From contig NZ_BOQP01000030.1 of assembly GCF_018332715.1 (NCBI RefSeq), positions 231,174 to 295,173 on the forward strand: DNA of 64,000 bases. The letters are read 5' to 3'. The notes beneath the pieces were generated by a model. It was not told where the DNA came from and searched no databases. It saw only the letters and a program-made list of their open reading frames with translations. The DNA comes from Winogradskya consettensis. GTDB lineage: Bacteria; Actinomycetota; Actinomycetes; Mycobacteriales; Micromonosporaceae. The position numbers were made by a program, and so were the translations under genes. Of the stretch, positions 34,934 to 43,485 are shown piece by piece. Every line of letters begins with the position of its first letter. The stretch's first letter is position 1.

Positions 34934-37600
34934 TTGCACCGCCGACGCCTCACCGTCCTCGTCGCCGCGCTGTCCCTCAGCGGCGCTGCCGCCCTCGCCG
35001 TGCCCGCGCTCCAGCAGCCACTTCCGGCGGCCGCTGCCGCCTCGGACGCGTACGCATGGAAGAACGTCCGGATCGACGGCGGCGGTTTCGTCCCGGGTCT
35101 GATCTTCAGCCGCGCCGAGAAGAACCTGATCTACGCGCGCACCGACATCGGCGGCGCCTACCGCTGGAACCAGGCCGGTCAGAACTGGGTGCCCCTGCTG
35201 GACTGGGTGGCGCGCGACAAGTTCGGTTACAACGGCGTGCTGAGCATCGCCGCCGACCCCGTCGACGCGAACCGGGTGTACGCGGCCGTCGGCATGTACA
35301 CCAACAGCTGGGACCCGAACAACGGCGCGATCCTGCGGTCCACCGACCGCGGCGCGACCTGGCAGATCACCACGCTGCCGTTCAAGAACGGCGGCAACAT
35401 GCCCGGCCGCGGCATGGGTGAGCGGCTGGCGGTCGATCCGGGCAACAACCGCAACGTCTACTTCGCCGCCGAGGGTGGCAACGGGCTGTACCGCAGCACC
35501 GACTACGGCACGACGTTCAGCAAGGTGACCGCGTTCCCGAATGCCGGCAACTACGTGCAGGACCCGGCCGACCCGAACGGCTACCTGAACCAGAACCAGG
35601 GTCTCAGCTGGGTGACGTTCGGCGACACCAACCAGATCTACGTGGGCGTCGCGGACAAGCAGAACCCGGTCTACCGCTCGCTCGACGGCGGCACGACCTG
35701 GGAACGCGTCGCCGGGCAGCCCACCGGCTATCTCGCGCACAAGGGCGTCATCCAGGGCAAGTACCTGTTCATCGCGACCAGTGACAGCGGTGGCCCGTAC
35801 GACGGCGGCACCGGCCAGGTGCAGCGCCTCGACACCACCACCGGGACCTGGACCGACATCAGCCCGACCCCGGCCGCGGACGCGTACTACGGCTACTCCG
35901 GGCTGACCGTCGACCGGCTGCACCCCGGCACGCTGATGGTCGCCACGCAGATCTCGTGGTGGCCCGACGTCATCTTCTTCCGCAGCACCGACTACGGCGC
36001 CACGTGGACCCGGATCTGGGACTACAACGGCTATCCGAGCACGACCAAGCGCTACACCATGGACGTCTCATCGGATCCGTGGCTCGACTTCAACACCAAC
36101 CCGCAGCCACCGGAGGCCACCCCGAAGCTGGGCTGGATGACCGAGTCGCTCGAGATCGACCCGTTCGACTCGAACCGGATGCTCTACGGCACCGGCGCGA
36201 CCGTCTACGGCACCACCCAGCTGACGAACTGGGACAGCAACACCGCGTTCACCATCAAGCCGTTCGCCACCGGCATCGAGGAGACGGCCGTCCTCGACCT
36301 GGCCAGCCCGCCGTCGGGCGCACCGCTGGTCAGCGCGCTCGGCGATGTCGGCGGTTTCCACCACGGCGATCTGAGCGCCGTGCCGCCGAACTTCCACGAC
36401 ACCCCGAGCCTGGGCAGCAACACCAGCCTCGACTTCGCCGAGCTCAGCCCCGCGGTCTTCGCCCGGGTCGGTAACGCGGACGCCGCCCCGCACCTCGGCG
36501 TCTCCAACGACGGCGGCAAGAACTGGTACGCGGGCCAGGAACCCTCGGGCGTCACCGGCGGCGGCACGATCGCGGTCGGCGCGGACGCGAACTCGTTCGT
36601 GTGGTCCCCGGCCGGCACCGGCGTCCACTACTCGACGACCCGCGGCAGCTCGTGGACCGCCTCCACCGGCATCCCGGCCGGGGCCAAGGTCGAGTCGGAC
36701 AGGGTCAACCCCAGGACCTTCTACGGGTACGCGGGCAGCTCGGTCTACGTCAGCAAGGACGGCGGGGCAACGTTCACCACCGGAGCAGCCCTCGCCGCCA
36801 CGAACCTGAAGGCAGTGCCCGGGAAGACCGGCGACGTGTGGCTGGCCGGCACCACCGGACTGCACCACTCGACCGACGCGGGCACCACGTTCACGAGACT
36901 CGCCACCGTGACCTCCGCGATCAACGTGGCGTTCGGCAAGGCGGCGCCAGGTGCCGCGTACCCGGCGGTGTTCCTCGTCGGTGTCGTCGACGGTGTGGAC
37001 GGCGTCTTCCGCTCCGACGACGCCGGCGCGACCTGGGTGCGGATCAACGACAACGCCCACCAGTACGGCAACAACGGCGACGCACTCGCCGGCGACCCCC
37101 GCGTCTACGGCCGCGTCTACCTGGGCACCAACGGCCGCGGCATCCTCTACGCCGACCGCACCGGCACCACGACGACCCCGCCCACGTCCAGCCCGACCGC
37201 GTCCCCGTCCACGACACCGTCGACCAGCCCGTCCCCGACAACGCCGCCGCCGACCACCACGCCCCCGCCTTCCACAACGCCGCCTTCCACAACGCCGCCG
37301 ACCACCGGCGGCTGCACGGCGGCGTACCGGGTCACCAGCTCGTGGCAGGGCGGTTTCCAGGCCGAGGTCACTGTCACCAACGGCTCGGCCGCGACCACGG
37401 CCTGGACCGTCGGCTGGACGCTCCCGTCCGGCCAGGACGTCACCCAGGTCTGGAACGGCACCCTCACCAAGTCCGGAGCGGCGGTCACCGTACGCAACGC
37501 GGCCTACAACGGCACCCTCGCCGCGAACGCCACCACCACCTTCGGCCTCACCGGCACCGGGGCAGCCACCGTCCCGGCCACCACCTGCGCACGGAGCTGA
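34934..37600 (+). CDS. GH74 xyloglucanase with C-terminal CBM2
   Basis: 888 aa from a TTG start backed by GGGAGGA 6 nt upstream. Signal peptide of ~36 residues (LHRRRLTVL...PAAAAA). The GH74 double beta-propeller contains the catalytic Asp in YARTDIGGAYRW and a second in SALGDVGGFHHGDL, with many Asp-box-like repeats (RSTDRGATW, RSTDYGTTF, RSLDGGTTW). A TTPP linker (about 735-785) leads to a CBM2 (CTAAYRVTSSWQGGFQAEVT ...). It cleaves xyloglucan and related beta-1,4-glucans outside the cell. First gene of a three-gene operon; LPMO follows 15 bp later. Confidence 0.93.
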   Translation: MHRRRLTVLVAALSLSGAAALAVPALQQPLPAAAAASDAYAWKNVRIDGGGFVPGLIFSRAEKNLIYARTDIGGAYRWNQAGQNWVPLLDWVARDKFGYNGVLSIAADPVDANRVYAAVGMYTNSWDPNNGAILRSTDRGATWQITTLPFKNGGNMPGRGMGERLAVDPGNNRNVYFAAEGGNGLYRSTDYGTTFSKVTAFPNAGNYVQDPADPNGYLNQNQGLSWVTFGDTNQIYVGVADKQNPVYRSLDGGTTWERVAGQPTGYLAHKGVIQGKYLFIATSDSGGPYDGGTGQVQRLDTTTGTWTDISPTPAADAYYGYSGLTVDRLHPGTLMVATQISWWPDVIFFRSTDYGATWTRIWDYNGYPSTTKRYTMDVSSDPWLDFNTNPQPPEATPKLGWMTESLEIDPFDSNRMLYGTGATVYGTTQLTNWDSNTAFTIKPFATGIEETAVLDLASPPSGAPLVSALGDVGGFHHGDLSAVPPNFHDTPSLGSNTSLDFAELSPAVFARVGNADAAPHLGVSNDGGKNWYAGQEPSGVTGGGTIAVGADANSFVWSPAGTGVHYSTTRGSSWTASTGIPAGAKVESDRVNPRTFYGYAGSSVYVSKDGGATFTTGAALAATNLKAVPGKTGDVWLAGTTGLHHSTDAGTTFTRLATVTSAINVAFGKAAPGAAYPAVFLVGVVDGVDGVFRSDDAGATWVRINDNAHQYGNNGDALAGDPRVYGRVYLGTNGRGILYADRTGTTTTPPTSSPTASPSTTPSTSPSPTTPPPTTTPPPSTTPPSTTPPTTGGCTAAYRVTSSWQGGFQAEVTVTNGSAATTAWTVGWTLPSGQDVTQVWNGTLTKSGAAVTVRNAAYNGTLAANATTTFGLTGTGAATVPATTCARS

Positions 37601-37615
37601 AAGGAGCACACACCC

Positions 37616-38737
37616 ATGAAAGTCCGCAACAAGTTCATGGTGTACGCCGCCGCGGCCGTCCTCGCCGCGACCGGCGCGATCGTGATCACCCAGACGTCGG
37701 CGAGCGCGCACGGCGCCATGATGGCACCGGGCAGCCGTACCTATCTCTGCTGGAAAGATGGTCTGACCTCGACCGGGCAGATCGTGCCGCAGAATCCGGC
37801 CTGCGCGGCCGCCGTCGCCCAGAGCGGGGCCAACTCGCTGTACAACTGGTTCGCCGTGCTGCGTTCCGACGGCGCCGGCCGTACCTCCGGCTTCATCCCC
37901 GACGGGCAGGCCTGCAGCGCGGGCACCGGGGGGCCGTACGACTTCACCGGTTTCAACCTGGCCCGCACCGACTGGCCGGTCACGCACCTGACGTCGGGTG
38001 CGAGCATGCGCTTCGACTACAACAACTGGGCGAAGCACCCAGGCACGTTCAAGCTCTTCATCACCAAGGACACCTGGAGCCCGACCCGCGCCCTGGCCTG
38101 GAGCGACCTCGAGACGACACCGTTCTCGCAGGTCGTCAACCCGGAGTCGACCGGCGGACCGGGCACTGTGGACGGCCGTTACTCATGGACGGCGAACCTG
38201 CCGTCGGGCAAGAGCGGCCGGCACCTGATCTACTCGGTGTGGCAGCGCTCGGACAGCAACGAGACGTTCTACGGCTGCTCCGACGTGGTGTTCGACGGCG
38301 GCAACGGCGAGGTCACCGGAGTCGGCACGGGTGGTGGCACAACGCCCACCACGCCACCGACGTCAACGCCGCCCACATCGACGCCGCCCACATCGACGCC
38401 TCCGACGAGCACCCCGCCGACGACCACGCCTCCCACGGGGAGTTCGTGCACTGCGGCGTACACCACAACGAGCTCGTGGGCCGGTGCCTTCCAGGGTGAG
38501 ATCAAGGTGACCGCGACCACCGCCGTGTCGAACTGGATGGTGCACTTCATCTGGCCCGGCGGTCAGAGCGTCACCCAGTCGTGGGGCGGCACGTTCAGCG
38601 CCATGGACACCTCGGCCATGGTCGCACCCGAAGCCTGGAACAAGTCCCTGACGGCCGGTGCCACCACCACCGTCGGGTTCCTCGCCAACGGCAGCGCCCC
38701 CGCATCGCTTCCCGGCCTCTCCTGCCTGCCCGCATAG
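37616..38737 (+). CDS. AA10 lytic polysaccharide monooxygenase with CBM2
   Basis: 373 aa. Signal peptide cut at SASA|HGAMMAPGS, leaving the N-terminal His needed for the copper histidine brace; the second His is in NNWAKHPGTFKLF. The axial aromatic region is ETFYGCSDVVF. TYLCW and the cellulose-type loops resemble Streptomyces cellulose-active LPMOs. A TPPTST linker repeat and a CBM2 (CTAAYTTTSSWAGAFQGEI) finish the protein. Oxidatively nicks crystalline cellulose, aiding the flanking hydrolases. AAAGGAG lies 11 nt before the ATG. Confidence 0.94.
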   Translation: MKVRNKFMVYAAAAVLAATGAIVITQTSASAHGAMMAPGSRTYLCWKDGLTSTGQIVPQNPACAAAVAQSGANSLYNWFAVLRSDGAGRTSGFIPDGQACSAGTGGPYDFTGFNLARTDWPVTHLTSGASMRFDYNNWAKHPGTFKLFITKDTWSPTRALAWSDLETTPFSQVVNPESTGGPGTVDGRYSWTANLPSGKSGRHLIYSVWQRSDSNETFYGCSDVVFDGGNGEVTGVGTGGGTTPTTPPTSTPPTSTPPTSTPPTSTPPTTTPPTGSSCTAAYTTTSSWAGAFQGEIKVTATTAVSNWMVHFIWPGGQSVTQSWGGTFSAMDTSAMVAPEAWNKSLTAGATTTVGFLANGSAPASLPGLSCLPA

Positions 38738-38768
38738 GAGCCTTCCCCGCCCGGATAGGAGTTCCCCC

Positions 38769-40118
38769 TTGCGATACCGACCCGTCCTCGCCGCGGCACT
38801 CGCCGCCGCGACGGTCACCGGGCTGGGCGTTCTGACCGCCCGGCCCGCGCTGGCCGCCGACTCCCCCTACTACGTCGACCCGTCGACCCAGGCCGCCCGC
38901 TGGGTCGCCGCCAACCCGAACGACTCCCGCACGGCGGTCATCCGCGACCGGATCGCGAACGTGCCACAGGCCCGCTGGTTCACCGCGAACAACACCGCCA
39001 CGGTGGCGTCCGAAGTGGACAGTTTCACCGCCGCCGCGTCGACGGCGGGGAAGATCCCGATCCTGGTGGTCTACAACATCCCGAATCGGGACTGCTCCGG
39101 CGCGAGCTCCGGCGGGCTGCCGTCGCACACGGCGTACCGTCAATGGATCGACCAGGTGGCAGCGGGCCTGCGGGGCCGGGCCGCCGCGATCATCCTGGAA
39201 CCCGACGTCCTGTCCCTGATGACCACGTGCCTCACCACGGCCCAGCAGGCCGAGGTCTACACGTCGATCGCCTACGCGGGCAGGACGCTCAAGGCCGCCT
39301 CGGCACAGGCCAAGGTCTACTTCGACGCGGGTCACTCCGCGTGGCTCGCTCCCGCCGAGATCGCTTCCCGACTGGTACGCGCGGACATCGCCAACAGCGC
39401 CGACGGCATCTCGGTCAACGTGTCCAACTACCGGACCACGGCGGAGAGCACCACGTACGTCCGCAACGTCATCGCCGCCACCGGAGTCTCCCGTCTCAAG
39501 GGCGTCATCGACACCAGCCGCAACGGCAACGGCCCCGCGGGCAGCGAATGGTGCGACCCCGCCGGCCGCGCGATCGGCACACCGAGCACTAACCAGGTCG
39601 CCGACCCGATCCTCGACGCGTACCTCTGGATCAAACTCCCCGGCGAGTCGGACGGCTGCATCGGCCCCGCCGGCCAGTTCGTCCCGCAACGCGCCTACGA
39701 CCTGGCCATGGCAGCCCCGGTCACCACCACCCCGCCGACCACCACTCCTCCGACCACGACCCCGCCCGCGTCCCCGTCGCCTTCCACGCCCTCGTTCCCG
39801 GGTGCCTGCGCGGTCACCTGGACAGCGAACCAGTGGTCAACAGGCTTCACCGCCGACCTCCGCATCACCAACAACGGCCCGCCGCTCAGCACCTGGCGCC
39901 TGACCTTCACGGTCGGCAGCACGGTCACCCTCAGCAACGGCTGGAACGGCGTCTGGTCCCAGTCCGGCACCACCCTCGCGGTCACCGGCCCGAGCTGGGC
40001 ACCCACCCTCGGCTCCGGCGCCACGGTCACCCCCGGCTTCCAGGCAACCTTCACCGGCAGCCCGGGCACGCCATCCGCCTTCGCCCTCAACGGCACCACC
40101 TGCACGGCGACCCTCTAG
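38769..40118 (+). CDS. GH6 endo-beta-1,4-glucanase with C-terminal CBM2
   Basis: 449 aa from a TTG start, with ATAGGAG about 8 nt upstream; the open frame to 38658 runs back into the LPMO gene. Signal peptide ends RPALAA. The GH6 domain is ~290 aa, shorter than in the exo enzyme, with VVYNIPNRDCSG, IILEPDVLSL (proton donor Asp), VYFDAGHSAWL, VNVSNYRTT and GVIDTSRNGNG. Missing exo-type loops suggest an open-cleft endoglucanase like Cel6A of Thermobifida. PTTTPP linker, then CBM2 (CAVTWTANQWSTGFTADLRI). Last gene of the operon. Confidence 0.93.
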   Translation: MRYRPVLAAALAAATVTGLGVLTARPALAADSPYYVDPSTQAARWVAANPNDSRTAVIRDRIANVPQARWFTANNTATVASEVDSFTAAASTAGKIPILVVYNIPNRDCSGASSGGLPSHTAYRQWIDQVAAGLRGRAAAIILEPDVLSLMTTCLTTAQQAEVYTSIAYAGRTLKAASAQAKVYFDAGHSAWLAPAEIASRLVRADIANSADGISVNVSNYRTTAESTTYVRNVIAATGVSRLKGVIDTSRNGNGPAGSEWCDPAGRAIGTPSTNQVADPILDAYLWIKLPGESDGCIGPAGQFVPQRAYDLAMAAPVTTTPPTTTPPTTTPPASPSPSTPSFPGACAVTWTANQWSTGFTADLRITNNGPPLSTWRLTFTVGSTVTLSNGWNGVWSQSGTTLAVTGPSWAPTLGSGATVTPGFQATFTGSPGTPSAFALNGTTCTATL

Positions 40119-40135
40119 ACCACCCTGGGGTCCAG

Positions 40136-40164
40136 GCCCGGCCTTCGTTGCGGGAAGGCCGGGC
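40136..40164 (+). terminator. Terminator of the cellulase operon
   Basis: Perfect 11-bp stem (GCCCGGCCTTC and GAAGGCCGGGC) with a 7-nt loop, 17 bp after the GH6 stop. Confidence 0.88.
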
Positions 40165-40305
40165 TTCCCCGTGTCCCACGCGATCCGGTCTTCCTCGGCA
40201 CCGCGACCACGCCGGCGAACGGTGGTCGCGCCCAGCTCTGTCGCGGAAGGGCTCACCATGGGCGGGACCGAGATACCGTGAGGTGACAACCGACTGGAGG
40301 CGCCG

Positions 40306-40752
40306 ATGTTAGCCGCGGACGTGGCCGTCACCATGGCGACGGTCACCGAGGGCACGCCCGCCCGCGAGGCCGCCAAGGTGCTGGCCGGTCAGGATCTGCC
40401 GGGCCTGATCGTCGTCGACCACCGGGGCCGCCCGCTCACCGTTCTGGCCGGTGTCCAGGTGCTGCGGATGGCGCTGCCGTCCTACTGCCAGGAGGATCCG
40501 GCGCTGGCCCGGGTGATCGGCGAGGCCGACGCCACGGTGATCCTCGACGGCATCGGCGACCGCACAGTCGCGGACCTGCTGCCCCGCGAGCGCCGGGAGC
40601 TGCCCGCCGTCAGCCCCAAGGCCACGCTGCTGGAGGTGGCCGCAGTGATGGCCCGTGCGAACGTGCCGCTGGTGGCGGTCGTCGACGCCGACCGGGTGAT
40701 GACCGGCGCGATCACCCTGGACAGCCTGCTCGACCACATCCTGGGCACCTGA
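40306..40752 (+). CDS. CBS-domain protein
   Basis: 148 aa with a tandem CBS pair: first repeat around MATVTEGTPAREAAKVLAGQDLPGLIVVD, second around LPAVSPKATLLEVAAVMARANVPLVAVVD. It has no attached catalytic domain. Such proteins sense adenosyl nucleotides and regulate partners. It converges on the transporter pair downstream with a 2-bp gap, and in other actinomycetes CBS proteins of this sort accompany NhaA/ArsB-type transporters (family knowledge), so a role in ion homeostasis is likely. Confidence 0.85.
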   Translation: MLAADVAVTMATVTEGTPAREAAKVLAGQDLPGLIVVDHRGRPLTVLAGVQVLRMALPSYCQEDPALARVIGEADATVILDGIGDRTVADLLPRERRELPAVSPKATLLEVAAVMARANVPLVAVVDADRVMTGAITLDSLLDHILGT

Positions 40753-40754
40753 CC

Positions 40755-42044
40755 TCAGAAGAAGCGCAGGTAGAGATAGGGAACGGCCAGCGCGACCGAG
40801 ACAACCGTGACGATCAGGCCCCACCGGGTGAACTCCCAGAACGTGATCCGGTGCCCGGCGCGTTCGGCCAGGCCCAGTACGACCACGTTCGCCGAGGCGC
40901 CCACGGCGGTGGCATTCCCACCGAGGTCGGCGCCGATGGCGAGCGCCCACCACAGCACCTGGGCATGGCCGAGCCCACCGTTGGCGTCGACCAGGTCCGC
41001 GACGATCGGGCTCATGGTGGCCACGTAGGGGATGTTGTCGACGATCGCGGACAGCGCGGCGGAGGCCCACAGCAGCAACATCGTCGCCGGCCACAGCTTG
41101 CCCGCGGTCGCCTCGGTGGCGGCGTGGGCGAGGGAGCCGATGACGCCCGTGGTCACCAGGGCGCCGACCATGACGAACAGACCGGCGAAGAAGATCAGTG
41201 TGGGCCACTCGACCTCGCGGGCGATCTCGCCGGCGTCGATCCGGGACAGGGCCAGCAGCAGCAGGCCACCGAGCAGGGCGACGACGGACGGCTCGAGGTC
41301 GAGGACGGTGTGCAGCCCGAAAGCGGCGAGCACCAGGGCGAGCACGGACAAGCTCAGCACCACCAGGCGCGGGTCCCGGATCGCGTCGCGCTCGTTCAGC
41401 GCCATGATCCGCTGCACCCGTTCGTGGTCGTAGCGGAACGCCTTGCGGAACATGATCCGGCAGAGCCCGACCAGCACCACGAGCACGACCACCACGAACG
41501 GTGCGAGCACACTGAGGAAGTCGTTGAACGTCAGCCCGGAGCGCCCGGCGATGATGATGTTCGGTGGGTCACCGATCAGCGTCGCGGTCCCGCCGATGTT
41601 GGAGGCGAACACCTCCGCAAGCAGGAACGGCACCGGTGGTACGCCGAGCCGTTCACAGACGAGCAGCGTCACGGGTGCCACCAGCAGCACGGTGGTGACG
41701 TTGTCGAGCGCGGCGGAGAGCACGCCGGTGACCACGATGAAGATCACCATGATCGGGAACGGACGGCCACGGGCTCGTTTGGCCGACCAGATCGCCAGGA
41801 ACTCGAACAGTCCCGTGCGGCGGAGCACGGCGACGATCATCATCATTCCCATCAGCAGGAAGATGACGTTCCAGTCGATGCCGGCGTCCTCGGAGAAGAA
41901 CGCGTGCTCCGCGTCGGTCGCGCCGATGGCCAGCATCAGAGCCGCGCCACCCACGGCGACGGCGACACGGTTGATCTTCTCGGTGGCGATCAGGACGTAC
42001 GCGGTCACGAAGATCGCCACCGCGATCCAGCCGAGGGTGCTCAC
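40755..42044 (-). CDS. Ion transporter (IT) superfamily membrane protein, ArsB/NhaD/P-type
   Basis: 429 aa from a GTG whose codon overlaps the NhaA stop (GTGA 42041-42044). About 11-12 membrane helices. The duplicated half-site motifs ALDNVTTVLLVAPVTL and AIVDNIPYVATMSPI, plus FASNIGGTATLIGDPPNI, identify the IT superfamily (ArsB, NhaD, CitM-like). It likely moves Na+, an anion or a small acid; the substrate cannot be fixed from sequence. Coupled to nhaA. Confidence 0.88.
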   Translation of the reverse strand: MSTLGWIAVAIFVTAYVLIATEKINRVAVAVGGAALMLAIGATDAEHAFFSEDAGIDWNVIFLLMGMMMIVAVLRRTGLFEFLAIWSAKRARGRPFPIMVIFIVVTGVLSAALDNVTTVLLVAPVTLLVCERLGVPPVPFLLAEVFASNIGGTATLIGDPPNIIIAGRSGLTFNDFLSVLAPFVVVVLVVLVGLCRIMFRKAFRYDHERVQRIMALNERDAIRDPRLVVLSLSVLALVLAAFGLHTVLDLEPSVVALLGGLLLLALSRIDAGEIAREVEWPTLIFFAGLFVMVGALVTTGVIGSLAHAATEATAGKLWPATMLLLWASAALSAIVDNIPYVATMSPIVADLVDANGGLGHAQVLWWALAIGADLGGNATAVGASANVVVLGLAERAGHRITFWEFTRWGLIVTVVSVALAVPYLYLRFF

Positions 42045-43321
42045 GCGGGATCTCTCTGATAGACGTCGGGGATGCCGTCCCGGTCGCTGTCGACCTGTTC
42101 CTGCTCGCAGAGCCGCCGGTAGTGGCGATTGCGCAGCCTCAGGACCACCATCGCGAGCAGGGCGGCGACCAGCGAGCCCACCAGAACGCCGATCTTCGCA
42201 TAGCCGTCGCGCTCGGTGCCGGCGCCGAACGCCAACTCGCCGATGAGCAGCGAGACCGTGAAGCCGACCCCGCCGAGCAGGCCCAGGCCGGTGACGTCCC
42301 ACCAGCTCAGCCCGTCGGCCAGCTGGGCCCGGGTGAAACGCTGCACGAGCCACGTCGACCCGGTGATGCCGGCGACCTTGCCCAGGACCAGCCCGGCGAC
42401 GACAGCGAGCGTGACGGTGTTCGTCAGCGCCGAGCCGATCCCACCGGCGTCGGCCACCGACACCCCGGCCGCGAAGAAGGCGAAGACCGGGACTGCCACG
42501 CCGGCCGAGATCGGCCGCCAGCGGTGCTCGAAGCTCTCGGCCGGCCCGTGGCTTGCGCCGTCACGGCTGCGGACCGGGACGGTGAAGGCCAGCAGCACGC
42601 CCGCCACAGTGGCGTGGATGCCCGATGCGTGGACGAGTCCCCAGGCCACTGCGGCCAGCGGCAGCAACAGCCACCAGCTGCGCACCCGCCGCTGCACGAG
42701 CACACCGAACAGCGCGATGGGCACCAGCGCCAGCAGCAACGGGATCAGGTGCAGTGCTGACGTGTAGAAAACCGCGATGATCGCGATGGCCAGCAGGTCG
42801 TCGACGACCGCGAGGGTCAGCAGGAACGTCCGCAGCGAGCTGGGTAGATGGGTGCTGATCACGCTGAGAACCGCCAGCGCGAACGCGATGTCGGTGGCCG
42901 TGGGGATCGCCCAGCCCACGAGGGCGCCGCCGCTGCGCGAGGCGACCGCGGCGAAGATCAGGGCAGGCACCGCCATGCCGCCGACCGCCGCGGCCACCGG
43001 GAGTGCGGCGCGGCGCGGATCGCGGAGATCGCCGGCCACGAACTCACGTTTGAGCTCGAGCCCCGCGACGAAGAAGAAGACGGCGAGCAATCCGTCGGCC
43101 GCCCACTGGGCCAGGGTCAGGTCGAGGTGCCAGGAGGATGGCCCGGCCCGGACCTGTGACAGGTCGTGATAGGCGCCCGACCAGGGTGAGTTGGCCCAGG
43201 CCAGGGCGAGCACCGCAGCAGCGAGCAACAGGGCGCCACCGACCGTCTCGGCGCGAAGCACCTCGGCGATCCGCCGGGCCTCGGGCCAGCTGCCACGGGA
43301 GAAGAGACGGGAAGCGGCCAT
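42041..43321 (-). CDS. nhaA: Na+/H+ antiporter NhaA
   Basis: 426 aa. NhaA landmarks are GGALLLAAAVLALAWANSPW, FFFVAGLELKREFVAGDL, IPTATDIAFALAVLSV and LAVVDDLLAIAII, whose two Asp correspond to the ion-binding pair. Exports Na+ (or Li+) for protons at high pH. The ~40-residue C-terminal tail ends in EQVDSDRDGIPDVYQRDPA, a calcium-binding-like acidic segment that is unusual for NhaA. The ATG is preceded by CCGGAGG. First gene of a two-gene operon. Confidence 0.93.
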   Translation of the reverse strand: MAASRLFSRGSWPEARRIAEVLRAETVGGALLLAAAVLALAWANSPWSGAYHDLSQVRAGPSSWHLDLTLAQWAADGLLAVFFFVAGLELKREFVAGDLRDPRRAALPVAAAVGGMAVPALIFAAVASRSGGALVGWAIPTATDIAFALAVLSVISTHLPSSLRTFLLTLAVVDDLLAIAIIAVFYTSALHLIPLLLALVPIALFGVLVQRRVRSWWLLLPLAAVAWGLVHASGIHATVAGVLLAFTVPVRSRDGASHGPAESFEHRWRPISAGVAVPVFAFFAAGVSVADAGGIGSALTNTVTLAVVAGLVLGKVAGITGSTWLVQRFTRAQLADGLSWWDVTGLGLLGGVGFTVSLLIGELAFGAGTERDGYAKIGVLVGSLVAALLAMVVLRLRNRHYRRLCEQEQVDSDRDGIPDVYQRDPA

Positions 43322-43400
43322 GGGCGAGATCCTCCGGAGGGGTCGGCAAAAGAACCGCCGACCAGACTTCCCGGCACACCTGAACCGAACCCTACGGGAT

Positions 43401-43441
43401 CACGGGATCCGCCGCCCGGTCTACGGGCCGCGGATCCCGTG
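43401..43441 (-). terminator. Terminator after the desaturase gene
   Basis: Perfect 12-bp stem (CACGGGATCCGC and GCGGATCCCGTG) enclosing a smaller 5-bp inner stem, 45 bp beyond the desaturase stop on the minus strand. Confidence 0.75.
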
Positions 43442-43485
43442 GCATCTCTCACGATCGAAAACGCCGAGGAACCGCCGGCGGGGGC

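Noticed and set aside
36068..38038. 656-codon minus-strand frame over GH74 and LPMO genes
   Set aside because: Antisense shadow; Val/Gly/Arg-rich, no domain.
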